The translations under genes and the position numbers were made by a program. The notes beneath the pieces are model-generated. The model searched no databases. It had not been told where the DNA came from and saw only the letters and a program-made list of their open reading frames with translations. A stretch of DNA of 64,000 bases from Pedobacter sp. SYSU D00535 (GTDB lineage Bacteria; Bacteroidota; Bacteroidia; Sphingobacteriales; Sphingobacteriaceae). Shown here piece after piece: positions 54,035-61,784 of the stretch. The stretch spans positions 372,001 through 436,000 of the forward strand of contig NZ_JAFEWD010000001.1 of assembly GCF_017355855.1 (NCBI RefSeq), written 5' to 3'. Numbering within the stretch: the stretch's first letter is position 1; each line of letters opens with the position of its first letter.

Positions 54035-55272
54035 TGGCTAACGCAGACGGTAAATTCAGAATTGCGGTTCGCAAATTTCCTCCCTTCGAAGCTGCCATGC
54101 AGAAGTTTTGGGATAAGTTTTGCGAACAGTCCGGTTGTTCATTACAGGCCGAACTGGTACCTCTTGACCTGCACCAGCTACACGAAGCGACGCTGGAGAA
54201 ACAGGGTCTCGCCACCGGTGACTGGGATGTAGCTCACATCAATACCGACTGGATTTTTGAAGCGTACACTTCGTCTGCTGTTGAAAGCTTAAATACTTAC
54301 ATCCAAAATAATCCTCCTGAGGGTTATCCTTCAGCCTGGAGCAAATCCTTGCTCGGTATGCAGCAATTTAACGGGAATATTGTTGGCTTACCCTTTCACG
54401 ACGGCCCTGAATGTCTGATCTACCGAAAAGACCTTTTTGAAGACCCTTCAGAGCAGGAGGCCTATCAGAAGGCCTTCGGAAAAGCGCTAGCTCCACCAGA
54501 AAGCTGGGAGGAGTTCCAGCAGATCGCCCAGTTCTTCAATCGCCCGGAGCAAAACCTTTACGGGACCGTCTTCGCAGGATATCCGGACGGCCATAATACA
54601 GTTTTTGATTTTTGCCTGCAATTGTGGACTCGAAATGGATACTTACTCAACTCAAAAGGAAATGTCCAGATCAACACGCCCGCTGCCATGAAGGGACTGG
54701 AGTTTTACCGTGAGATTTTCAGAGATAAAACCGCTGTTCATCCGGGTTCTTCGGAATTTGAATCAGTAGCGGCAGGTGCTGCCTTTGCCCGTGGAGAAGT
54801 TGCTATGATGGTGAACTGGTTCGGTTTCGCCTCGGTATGCGAAGTATCTGAAGACTCTAAAGTAAAAGGAAAGGTGGATGTGACTACTTTACCAAAGGGT
54901 GCCTACAGCGATTCTGCCTCTCTCAATGTATATTGGCTTTACACTATTGGGTCGGGTAGCCAACATAAGCAAGTTGCTTACGACTTTATCCGCTTTGCTA
55001 CTAACGCCGAGAACGACAAGCTGTTGACCCTTGAAGGAGGCATAGGTTGCCGAATTTCTACCTGGAAAGATCAGGAGATTAACAAGCTAGTCCCTTATTA
55101 CCATAAGCTGGAAATGCTGCACGAATGTGCTAAATCCCTTCCACAGAAATCTAACTGGACTACCATCGCTTCTATTATTGACGAAGCGGTACTTAAAGCA
55201 ATAAATACTGAACTTCCTGCAGAAACAATTTTAAATGAAGCGCAGGAAAAGATCAACCAAACGGACGAATAG
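54034..55272 (+). CDS. Solute-binding-protein-fold protein without signal peptide (second copy)
   Basis: The 412-residue protein has the fold of family 1 extracellular solute-binding proteins (DWDVAHINTDWIFEAYTSSAVESLNTYI, IVGLPFHDGPECLIYRKDLFED, PESWEEFQQIAQFFNRPEQNLYGTVFAG, GAAFARGEVAMMVNWFGFASV, SGSQHKQVAYDFIRFATNAEND). It starts [18 protein letters not shown] without signal peptide or lipobox, like the first copy, from which it is well diverged. Together the two bracket the CoA-transferase pair. With no permease or ATPase nearby, a cytosolic binding or delivery role is more likely than ABC import. The next gene begins immediately after its stop. Confidence 0.8.
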   Translation: MANADGKFRIAVRKFPPFEAAMQKFWDKFCEQSGCSLQAELVPLDLHQLHEATLEKQGLATGDWDVAHINTDWIFEAYTSSAVESLNTYIQNNPPEGYPSAWSKSLLGMQQFNGNIVGLPFHDGPECLIYRKDLFEDPSEQEAYQKAFGKALAPPESWEEFQQIAQFFNRPEQNLYGTVFAGYPDGHNTVFDFCLQLWTRNGYLLNSKGNVQINTPAAMKGLEFYREIFRDKTAVHPGSSEFESVAAGAAFARGEVAMMVNWFGFASVCEVSEDSKVKGKVDVTTLPKGAYSDSASLNVYWLYTIGSGSQHKQVAYDFIRFATNAENDKLLTLEGGIGCRISTWKDQEINKLVPYYHKLEMLHECAKSLPQKSNWTTIASIIDEAVLKAINTELPAETILNEAQEKINQTDE

Positions 55273-56379
55273 ATGCAAATATCATATAAGCCAGAATTAC
55301 CAGAAACGCGGCAGCCGATCGTCATCATCGGTGCCGGCGGAATTGTAAAGGATGCGCACCTGCCTGCCTATAAGCAAGCGGGTTTTGAAGTGTACGGGAT
55401 TACAAATAGGACAAGAGCCAGGGCCGAGAAACTAGCTGCTGATTTCGGCATTCCAAACGTATACGACACCGTGGAGCAGGCCGTGGCGAACGCACCGGCC
55501 AACGCTGTTTACGATATCACCATCATGCCCGAGAAGTACGTGGAAACATTAGAGCAGCTTCCTGATGGAGCAGCGGTTTTAATTCAAAAGCCTATGGGCG
55601 ACTACTTCTGGCAGGCAAAAGAAATTCTTGAGGTTTGCCGGAGGAAAAATCTGGTAGCCGCGATAAACTTTCAACTCCGCTTTGCGCCCTTTGTAAGTGC
55701 GGCCAGGTATATGATTGAAAAGGGCATGATAGGAGAGCTGTATGATATGGAGGTACGGGTGACGTTGGTAACTCCGTGGGAATTGTTTCCGCATGTGATG
55801 GTACACCCAAGACTCGAAATTCAATATCACAGCATTCACTACGTGGATATGATCCGCTCTTTTCTTGGCGATCCTTACAGTGTTTATGCCAAAACGCTTA
55901 AACACCCTGCTAAGGCTCTTTCCTCGTCGAGATCGACTATTATCCTTGATTATGGCGATACGATGCATGCGGTGATCAACACAAACCATGATCACGAATT
56001 CGGTCCGCACAATCAAGAGAGCTTTATCAAATGGGAAGGAACCAAGGGAGCTATTAAGGCGAAAATGGGCCTGTTGATGGATTATCCGCACGGTGTACCT
56101 GACAAGTTTGAATACTGCATCCGGGAGGAAGGAAAAGCGCCGGAATGGAAAACGGTGGAGCTGGAAGGTTCCTGGTTTCCTGAAGCATTTGTTGGAACGA
56201 TGTCGAACCTGATGAGATTTAAAGAAGGTTCAGACGCGGTACTACACACAGGTGTAGAAGATGTAATAAAAACAATGGCGGTTGTTGAAAGTGCCTACAT
56301 CTCCAGTGATAAAGGTGGGGTTGTTGTAGCTGAGCAGCTTCAGGGACTTTCGCCACAAACTCTAACTACTGATCTCTAG
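55273..56379 (+). CDS. Gfo/Idh/MocA family oxidoreductase
   Basis: The 368-residue protein has the Rossmann motif [23 protein letters not shown], the family signature as [17 protein letters not shown] (QKP in place of the common EKP), and the C-terminal catalytic domain with [18 protein letters not shown] carrying candidate catalytic His residues. It should oxidise or reduce a sugar or sugar lactone in the cytosol with NAD(P). D-apiose dehydrogenase of the apiose pathway belongs to this superfamily, which is of interest given the RuBisCO-like gene downstream, but nothing in the sequence fixes the substrate. It starts on the base after the preceding stop. Confidence 0.88.
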   Translation: MQISYKPELPETRQPIVIIGAGGIVKDAHLPAYKQAGFEVYGITNRTRARAEKLAADFGIPNVYDTVEQAVANAPANAVYDITIMPEKYVETLEQLPDGAAVLIQKPMGDYFWQAKEILEVCRRKNLVAAINFQLRFAPFVSAARYMIEKGMIGELYDMEVRVTLVTPWELFPHVMVHPRLEIQYHSIHYVDMIRSFLGDPYSVYAKTLKHPAKALSSSRSTIILDYGDTMHAVINTNHDHEFGPHNQESFIKWEGTKGAIKAKMGLLMDYPHGVPDKFEYCIREEGKAPEWKTVELEGSWFPEAFVGTMSNLMRFKEGSDAVLHTGVEDVIKTMAVVESAYISSDKGGVVVAEQLQGLSPQTLTTDL

Positions 56380-56395
56380 TCAAACCGATTATAAC

Positions 56396-56839
56396 ATGTA
56401 TTTCAAATCCACATTTTTCGAAGATTATATTTTAGGAGATAAACGCGTAACACTTGGGCGCACCATTACAGAGACTGATTTCGTGGTTCATGCCGGTCAT
56501 ACAGGTGATTTTTTCCCTCACCACATGGATGCAGAATGGTGCAAAACACAGCCATTTAAACAAAGAATAGCTCACGGAACCATGATCTTTAGTATAGGAA
56601 TTGGGTTGACAGCTTCTGAAATTAACCCGGAAGCGATGTCAAAGGGATACGACCGCCTGCGCTTTATTAAGCCGGTTTTCATCGGCGATACGATTCATTC
56701 TGAAGTCACCATTTCAGAGAAAACCGACGCAAAAAAGCCTGAATACGGAACTGTTACTGAACACGTGGAGATCATCAACCAGCACGGTGAAGTGGTTCTC
56801 GTATGCGACCATCTGCTGATGGTAAAAAGGAAACAATAA
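56396..56839 (+). CDS. MaoC-family (R)-hydratase/dehydratase
   Basis: The 147-residue hot-dog protein keeps the hydratase-2 motif with catalytic Asp and His in [17 protein letters not shown], followed by [15 protein letters not shown] and [22 protein letters not shown], all typical of MaoC (R)-specific enoyl-CoA hydratases. It adds or removes water on an acyl-CoA or related thioester. Together with the two CoA-transferases it implies that a metabolite in this locus is activated as a CoA ester and dehydrated, as in the mesaconyl-CoA reactions where CaiB-type and MaoC-type enzymes act in sequence. It is 16 bp after the oxidoreductase gene and 24 bp before the symporter gene. Confidence 0.88.
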   Translation: MYFKSTFFEDYILGDKRVTLGRTITETDFVVHAGHTGDFFPHHMDAEWCKTQPFKQRIAHGTMIFSIGIGLTASEINPEAMSKGYDRLRFIKPVFIGDTIHSEVTISEKTDAKKPEYGTVTEHVEIINQHGEVVLVCDHLLMVKRKQ

Positions 56840-56863
56840 ACTAACATAAAACCAATTAAACCG

Positions 56864-58171
56864 ATGGCGTTTGCAACCCAGGAACCAGTAACTACAGCGA
56901 CGGGAAATCACGTCCCGCCCCAAAATCAAGGCAACAGCTACCTGATGCCCTTCATTCTTGTTACCTGCCTTTTCTTTTTATGGGGAATGGCTCATAATCT
57001 TGACTCAATTCTTATCCCGCACCTGAAAAAGGCTTGTCAACTGAATAACAGGCAGTCGACGCTGGTTGATACATCGATCTTTTTTGCCTATTTCCTGATG
57101 GCGCTTCCGGCGGGTGCTATCCTGAAGAAATGGGGATACAAGAACTCTATCATCTTGGGCTTGCTGGTGTTTGCGGCTGGTGCATTCCTGTTTGTTCCGG
57201 CGGCTAACAGCAGAGCTTACGAGATTTTCCTGATAGCTTTATTTATTATCGGTTGTGGTCTGACCGTTCTTGAAACTGCAGCCAATCCGTATGCGGCTGT
57301 CTTGGGCAGTCCGGCTACCGCCTCTAATCGTCTTAATCTTGCGGCTTCTTTCAACGGGCTTGCCGCAATGGTAGCGCCGATCGTAGGTAAATTGTTCATA
57401 CTTTCCGGAAAAGAATACACACCTGAACAATTAGAGGCCATGTCCGAGTCGGCGCGTTTATCTTACCTGGCGGGAGAAGCCGCTTCGGTAAAAATGCCAT
57501 ACATCGTTCTTGGGAGCGTATTGCTTCTGATCGCTATACTTTTCAAGTTTATGCACGTTCCTGAAGTAAAACCACAGTCAGATGACGTTAGCATTAAAGG
57601 CGGCTTTTTTGAAGTGTTAAAGCGGAGGCATTTATCCTGGGCGGTGGTAGCGCAATTCTTTTATGTAGGAGCCCAGGTCTGCGTTACCAGTTTCTTTATC
57701 CGCATGGCGCAGCAAGGTGCAGGTGTTAACGAACTAACCGCAGCAGAATATCTGGCGGTTTACGGATTCCTGTTTATGGCCGGACGTTTTGTGGGAACAG
57801 GTCTGTTAAAGTTTATCAGTTCTCAGAATCTGCTTTCTATCTACTCTGTACTTTCCGTCTTGCTTTGCCTGGTATCTATTTATGGAGAAGGTATCTATGT
57901 GATTTACGCACTTCTCGGACTCGGTTTTTTCATGTCAATTATGTTTCCTACCATCTTTGCCCTGGGAATTACCAATCTTGGGGAGGGGACAAAAGCCGGC
58001 TCCAGTTGGATCATCATGGCCATAGTTGGGGGAGCAATCCTGCCATACCTGATGGGGACGATCATCGATTTCAATGGCGATAATATCCAGTTGGGATATA
58101 TTATTCCGTTAATATGTTTTGTGGTGATTTTATTCTTTGGCATTAGAGGGTATAAGCCTGCCAATAATTAG
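56864..58171 (+). CDS. Sugar:H+ symporter, MFS FucP family
   Basis: The 435-residue protein has twelve transmembrane helices and the FucP family's first-helix motif LFFLWGMAHNLDSILIPHLKKACQL, then STLVDTSIFFAYFLMALPAGAILKKWGYK, LTVLETAANPYAAVLG and a second half with FLFMAGRFVGTGLL and IMFPTIFALGITNLG. FucP-type permeases take up L-fucose, L-galactose and other hexoses with H+. In a pectin locus it could carry L-fucose, galactose or a rare sugar released by the exported hydrolases. It lies in the same operon, with GH106 beginning 6 bp after its stop. Confidence 0.92.
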   Translation: MAFATQEPVTTATGNHVPPQNQGNSYLMPFILVTCLFFLWGMAHNLDSILIPHLKKACQLNNRQSTLVDTSIFFAYFLMALPAGAILKKWGYKNSIILGLLVFAAGAFLFVPAANSRAYEIFLIALFIIGCGLTVLETAANPYAAVLGSPATASNRLNLAASFNGLAAMVAPIVGKLFILSGKEYTPEQLEAMSESARLSYLAGEAASVKMPYIVLGSVLLLIAILFKFMHVPEVKPQSDDVSIKGGFFEVLKRRHLSWAVVAQFFYVGAQVCVTSFFIRMAQQGAGVNELTAAEYLAVYGFLFMAGRFVGTGLLKFISSQNLLSIYSVLSVLLCLVSIYGEGIYVIYALLGLGFFMSIMFPTIFALGITNLGEGTKAGSSWIIMAIVGGAILPYLMGTIIDFNGDNIQLGYIIPLICFVVILFFGIRGYKPANN

Positions 58172-58177
58172 TTAAAA

Positions 58178-61100
58178 ATGAGTTTTAAAGGATTTCGATT
58201 TTTTGCAGTACTATTTTCACTTGTTTTAAACGGGTTGCTTGCTCAAGCTCAAACTTCAGCAACTGCCAAACCCTGGGTGTTATGGTATTGGATGCATGGC
58301 GCAGCTTCCAAAGAAGGAATTACCGCTGATCTGGAGGCGATGAAAGAAGTGGGTATTGGTGGAGCTTATTTGATGCCCATAAAAGGCCCTACCAACCCGC
58401 CGCTGTTTACACCTGTCGCTGCACAGCTAAGCCCACTATGGTGGGAAATGGTTAAACATGCAGTACGTGAAGCCGACCGTCTCGGCTTAAAGATCGGCAT
58501 GAACGTTAGCGACGGCTTTGCAACCGCTGGAGGTCCATGGATAACTCCTGAGCTATCTATGCAAAAGGTCGTTTCTTCTCAAACGTATATTACTGGAGGA
58601 ACGAAGAATAAGATTAAACTACCGCAGCCGGAAACAAAAGAGAACTACTACCGCGATATCGCTGTATATGCCTTTCCTTCCGTTGAAGGCGCCGGTGTTT
58701 CTAGCCGCACCGTGGTTCCGAAAGTAACTACCAGCACCGGCATAGATGCATCGTTCCTGGTGAAGGCAGGCAATAAAGAAGCGATCCGTTCTAACAATCC
58801 TCTTTGGATTCAGTACGAATTTGCAAAGCCTTTTACAGCCCGTACTGTTTTTATCCATACCAACGGAAACAACGTTCAGGCTCACCGCTTGAAAATTGAG
58901 GTTAGCGATGACGGTAAGGCGTTCCGAAGTATTGGACGATTGCAGCCACCTCGGCACGGCTGGCAGGATACAGATGCAGATATCACCCACAGCATTGTTC
59001 CTACTACTGCCAGATACTTTAGATTTTCTTATGATAAAGCAGGTTCAGAGCCAGGGGCAGAAGATCTGGATGCAGCCAAATGGAAACCATCTTTAAAACT
59101 GGTACGCCTCGAACTTTCCTCAGAACCCAGAATCCATCAATTTGAAGGAAAATCAGGAGCCGTTTGGCGAATTAGTGAACGAACTGACGCAAACCAAATA
59201 CCCAACGACCTTTGCGTACCTCTGTCAAGTATCGTTAATCTCACCGATCGTCTTAATCCTGACGGAAGTTTAAACTGGACTGCTCCAAAAGGAGACTGGA
59301 CCATTATTCGGGTTGGACATACTTCTACCGGCCATACCAACGCTACAGGTGGCGCTGCGAAAGGCCTGGAGTTGGATAAATTTAACGCAGCAGCGGTAAA
59401 GCTGCATTTCAGTAATTGGTTTGGTGAGGCACTAAAACAGGTCGGTCCGGACCTGACACCTCGCGTTTTGAATACCTTATTCATGGATAGCTGGGAGGCT
59501 GGAAGCCAGAACTGGTCGCCGGTGTTCAGAGATGAGTTCAAAAAAAGGAGAGGGTATGACCTGCTTCCTTATCTTCCGGTGATGGCAGGTATTCCTATAG
59601 AGAGCGCCGAAGTTTCTGAAAAGTTTTTGTACGATGTCCGCAAAACAATCGCCGAGTTGATACCCGATGTCTACTTTAAAACGGTAGCACAATCTGTGAA
59701 GGAGCGGGGTATACTTTTTTCAGCAGAAAACGTATCACCCACCATGGTGAGCGACGGAATTCTGCACTTCAAAACCGCAGACATGCCGACAGGTGAATTT
59801 TGGCTAAACAGTCCTACGCACGATAAGCCCAATGATATGCTGGACGCTATTTCAGGCGCGCATGTTTATGGGAAGAACATTGTGCAATCAGAGGCATTTA
59901 CCACCGTTCGCATGGCCTGGGATGAGTACCCGGGCATGATGAAAACCCTGCAGGACAGAAATTACGCATTAGGCATTAACCGCTTGGTTTATCACGTATT
60001 TACGCACAACCCCTGGATGAACAGAAAACCGGGGATGACGCTCGATGGTGTCGGTTTGTATTTCCAGCGGGATCAAACCTGGTGGAAACAGGGCAAAGCC
60101 TGGGTACAGTATGCAGAAAGAGCGCAGGAACTCTTGCAACAGGGCAAGCCTGTTAGAGATATCGCTGTTTTCATGGGCGAAGAACTACCTCGTCGCTCAG
60201 TGCTGCCAGATCGTTTGGTGCCGTTTTTACCCGGTATTTTCGGGGAAGATGTGATGAAAGCAGAGGAAAAGCGACTGGCAAATATTGGAGAACCGCTGCG
60301 TCAGATTCCTGCTGGCGTAAATCACTCAGCTAACATGGCTGATCCTGAAAATTGGGTGAATCCGTTAAGAGGTTATGCCTACGACTCCTTCAACCCTGAT
60401 GCATTGTCGACTTCAAAGGTCGAGAATGGAGAAGTGGTATTCGAAAGCGGAGCGAGATATAAGCTGCTGATCCTTCCGGGGAAACGGAAAATGAATCCGG
60501 AGGCACAGCTCATGAGCCTCGAAGTTGCAACGAAGCTTCGGGATCTTGCCAACGAGGGAGCGACCATTATGATCGCTGAAAAGCCAACGGCAATGCCGGG
60601 ACTTCAGGCAGGGGATGCTTTTGCTTTCGACAGGGTAGTGAATGAACTTTGGAACGGCGACTTCTATGCTATCCGGAACGATGTAGATACTGTACTCATC
60701 AAGAAAGCAGGCAAAGGAAGGATCATCAAAGGCAAGTACATCTGGCCGTCTTTCTACAACATCGGATTGAACCGTGATCTGGATATTCTTGATTCTACCG
60801 AGGCTTACCCAAAAGGTATAGCATGGAATCACCGCCGTGCTGAGGGCAAAGACATTTATTTCATTTCCAACCAGCTGAATGAACAGCGTACCTTGAACTT
60901 CTCTTTCCGCGTGAAAAATGCTGCTCCTGAATTGTATGATGCTGTTACTGGTAAAACAAGTCCCGCTAATCAATGGAAGCCTTCCGGCGATCGGACAGAA
61001 CTGAAGCTCCAGTTGGAGCCAAACGCTTCTTTATTTGTCATTTTCAATGATTCAGATAAAGCAGTAAAGCAAAAAACCGGCAAGAACTGGACTGAACTAG

Positions 61101-61582
61101 AACCGATCCAAACGATTGCCGGCGATTGGAAAGTTAGCTTCGACACTTCGCTTGGAGGACCACCTCAGCCGGTGACTTTTAAAACCTTGGATAGTTGGTC
61201 GACCAACCAGGACAGCCTAATCAAATACTACTCAGGCACTGCGGCTTATACAACCAGCTTTAATACTAAAAAGCGGCACAAAGGACCGGTTTACCTGGAT
61301 CTGGGAGAAGTTGCTAATATAGCTGAAGTCAAAGTAAACGGTGTCTCCTGCGGGATAGTTTGGACAGCGCCTTATAGGGTAGACATCAGCAAAGCTTTGA
61401 AAAAGGGAAACAACCAGCTCACTGTAGAGGTGACAAATACCTGGGCGAATCGCTTGATGGGCGACCAGCGCTTGCCCGAAGATAAACGGATCACTAAAAC
61501 AACTGCACCTTATCGTCTGGAAGGAAAACCCTTGCTGAAAGCAGGTTTGTTTGGTCCCGTGACCTTGTTGAAGGAAGATTAG
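58178..61582 (+). CDS. Alpha-L-rhamnosidase, GH106
   Basis: The 1134-residue exported enzyme (signal peptide ending LLAQAQ at about residue 25) begins with WVLWYWMHGAASKEGITADLEAMKEVGIGGAYLMP, the start of the GH106 TIM barrel, and has GLKIGMNVSDGFATAGGPWI, LFMDSWEAGSQNWSP, FSAENVSPTMVSDG, GEFWLNSPTHDKPND and YHVFTHNPWMNRKPGMTLDG, all family blocks with several Glu/Asp residues at barrel ends. Carbohydrate-binding sandwiches lie within and after the barrel, and a GH2-like sandwich ends the protein (YLDLGEVANIAEVKVNG, VTNTWANRLMGDQRLP). Characterised GH106 enzymes remove alpha-L-rhamnose from rhamnogalacturonan side chains. It is part of the block B operon. Confidence 0.92.
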   Translation: MSFKGFRFFAVLFSLVLNGLLAQAQTSATAKPWVLWYWMHGAASKEGITADLEAMKEVGIGGAYLMPIKGPTNPPLFTPVAAQLSPLWWEMVKHAVREADRLGLKIGMNVSDGFATAGGPWITPELSMQKVVSSQTYITGGTKNKIKLPQPETKENYYRDIAVYAFPSVEGAGVSSRTVVPKVTTSTGIDASFLVKAGNKEAIRSNNPLWIQYEFAKPFTARTVFIHTNGNNVQAHRLKIEVSDDGKAFRSIGRLQPPRHGWQDTDADITHSIVPTTARYFRFSYDKAGSEPGAEDLDAAKWKPSLKLVRLELSSEPRIHQFEGKSGAVWRISERTDANQIPNDLCVPLSSIVNLTDRLNPDGSLNWTAPKGDWTIIRVGHTSTGHTNATGGAAKGLELDKFNAAAVKLHFSNWFGEALKQVGPDLTPRVLNTLFMDSWEAGSQNWSPVFRDEFKKRRGYDLLPYLPVMAGIPIESAEVSEKFLYDVRKTIAELIPDVYFKTVAQSVKERGILFSAENVSPTMVSDGILHFKTADMPTGEFWLNSPTHDKPNDMLDAISGAHVYGKNIVQSEAFTTVRMAWDEYPGMMKTLQDRNYALGINRLVYHVFTHNPWMNRKPGMTLDGVGLYFQRDQTWWKQGKAWVQYAERAQELLQQGKPVRDIAVFMGEELPRRSVLPDRLVPFLPGIFGEDVMKAEEKRLANIGEPLRQIPAGVNHSANMADPENWVNPLRGYAYDSFNPDALSTSKVENGEVVFESGARYKLLILPGKRKMNPEAQLMSLEVATKLRDLANEGATIMIAEKPTAMPGLQAGDAFAFDRVVNELWNGDFYAIRNDVDTVLIKKAGKGRIIKGKYIWPSFYNIGLNRDLDILDSTEAYPKGIAWNHRRAEGKDIYFISNQLNEQRTLNFSFRVKNAAPELYDAVTGKTSPANQWKPSGDRTELKLQLEPNASLFVIFNDSDKAVKQKTGKNWTELEPIQTIAGDWKVSFDTSLGGPPQPVTFKTLDSWSTNQDSLIKYYSGTAAYTTSFNTKKRHKGPVYLDLGEVANIAEVKVNGVSCGIVWTAPYRVDISKALKKGNNQLTVEVTNTWANRLMGDQRLPEDKRITKTTAPYRLEGKPLLKAGLFGPVTLLKED

Positions 61583-61670
61583 TGGTTAAAAAAGGTGATT
61601 GAAAAACCAGCGCTCTAAGATAAACCTGATGGCAACGGAAAGCCCGGAGCCGGAAAGGGGTTGAGCCTGG

Positions 61671-61769
61671 CCTCGGCGAGGACTTGCAGTGAACAGCAGG
61701 ACTGCAGGTGAGCAGAGGTAGACAGCTGGTTTCCAGAATAGAAAATTAAACAGGCTGATTTGGTCAGCC
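61671..61769. other. Cluster of three hairpins before the GH127 gene
   Basis: The 202-bp gap between GH106 and GH127 contains CCTC/GAGG (61671-61681), a 9-bp stem with one wobble pair (61682-61690 with 61701-61709, 10-nt loop) and a perfect 6-bp stem (GGCTGA 61753-61758, TCAGCC 61764-61769). No T tract follows any of them. They may act as processing or stability elements dividing the transcript, or as a leader structure for GH127. No coding sequence is seen. Confidence 0.4.
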
Positions 61770-61784
61770 GGGAGGACATAAAGA

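Noticed and set aside
50561-55272. Reading the two solute-binding folds as parts of an ABC sugar importer
   Set aside because: Neither has an export signal and no permease or ATPase gene is present; the locus already has SusCD, SSS and FucP for uptake.
61583-61784. A small RNA gene in the GH106-GH127 gap
   Set aside because: Several hairpins exist, but no promoter, terminator T tract or known RNA family pattern was seen.
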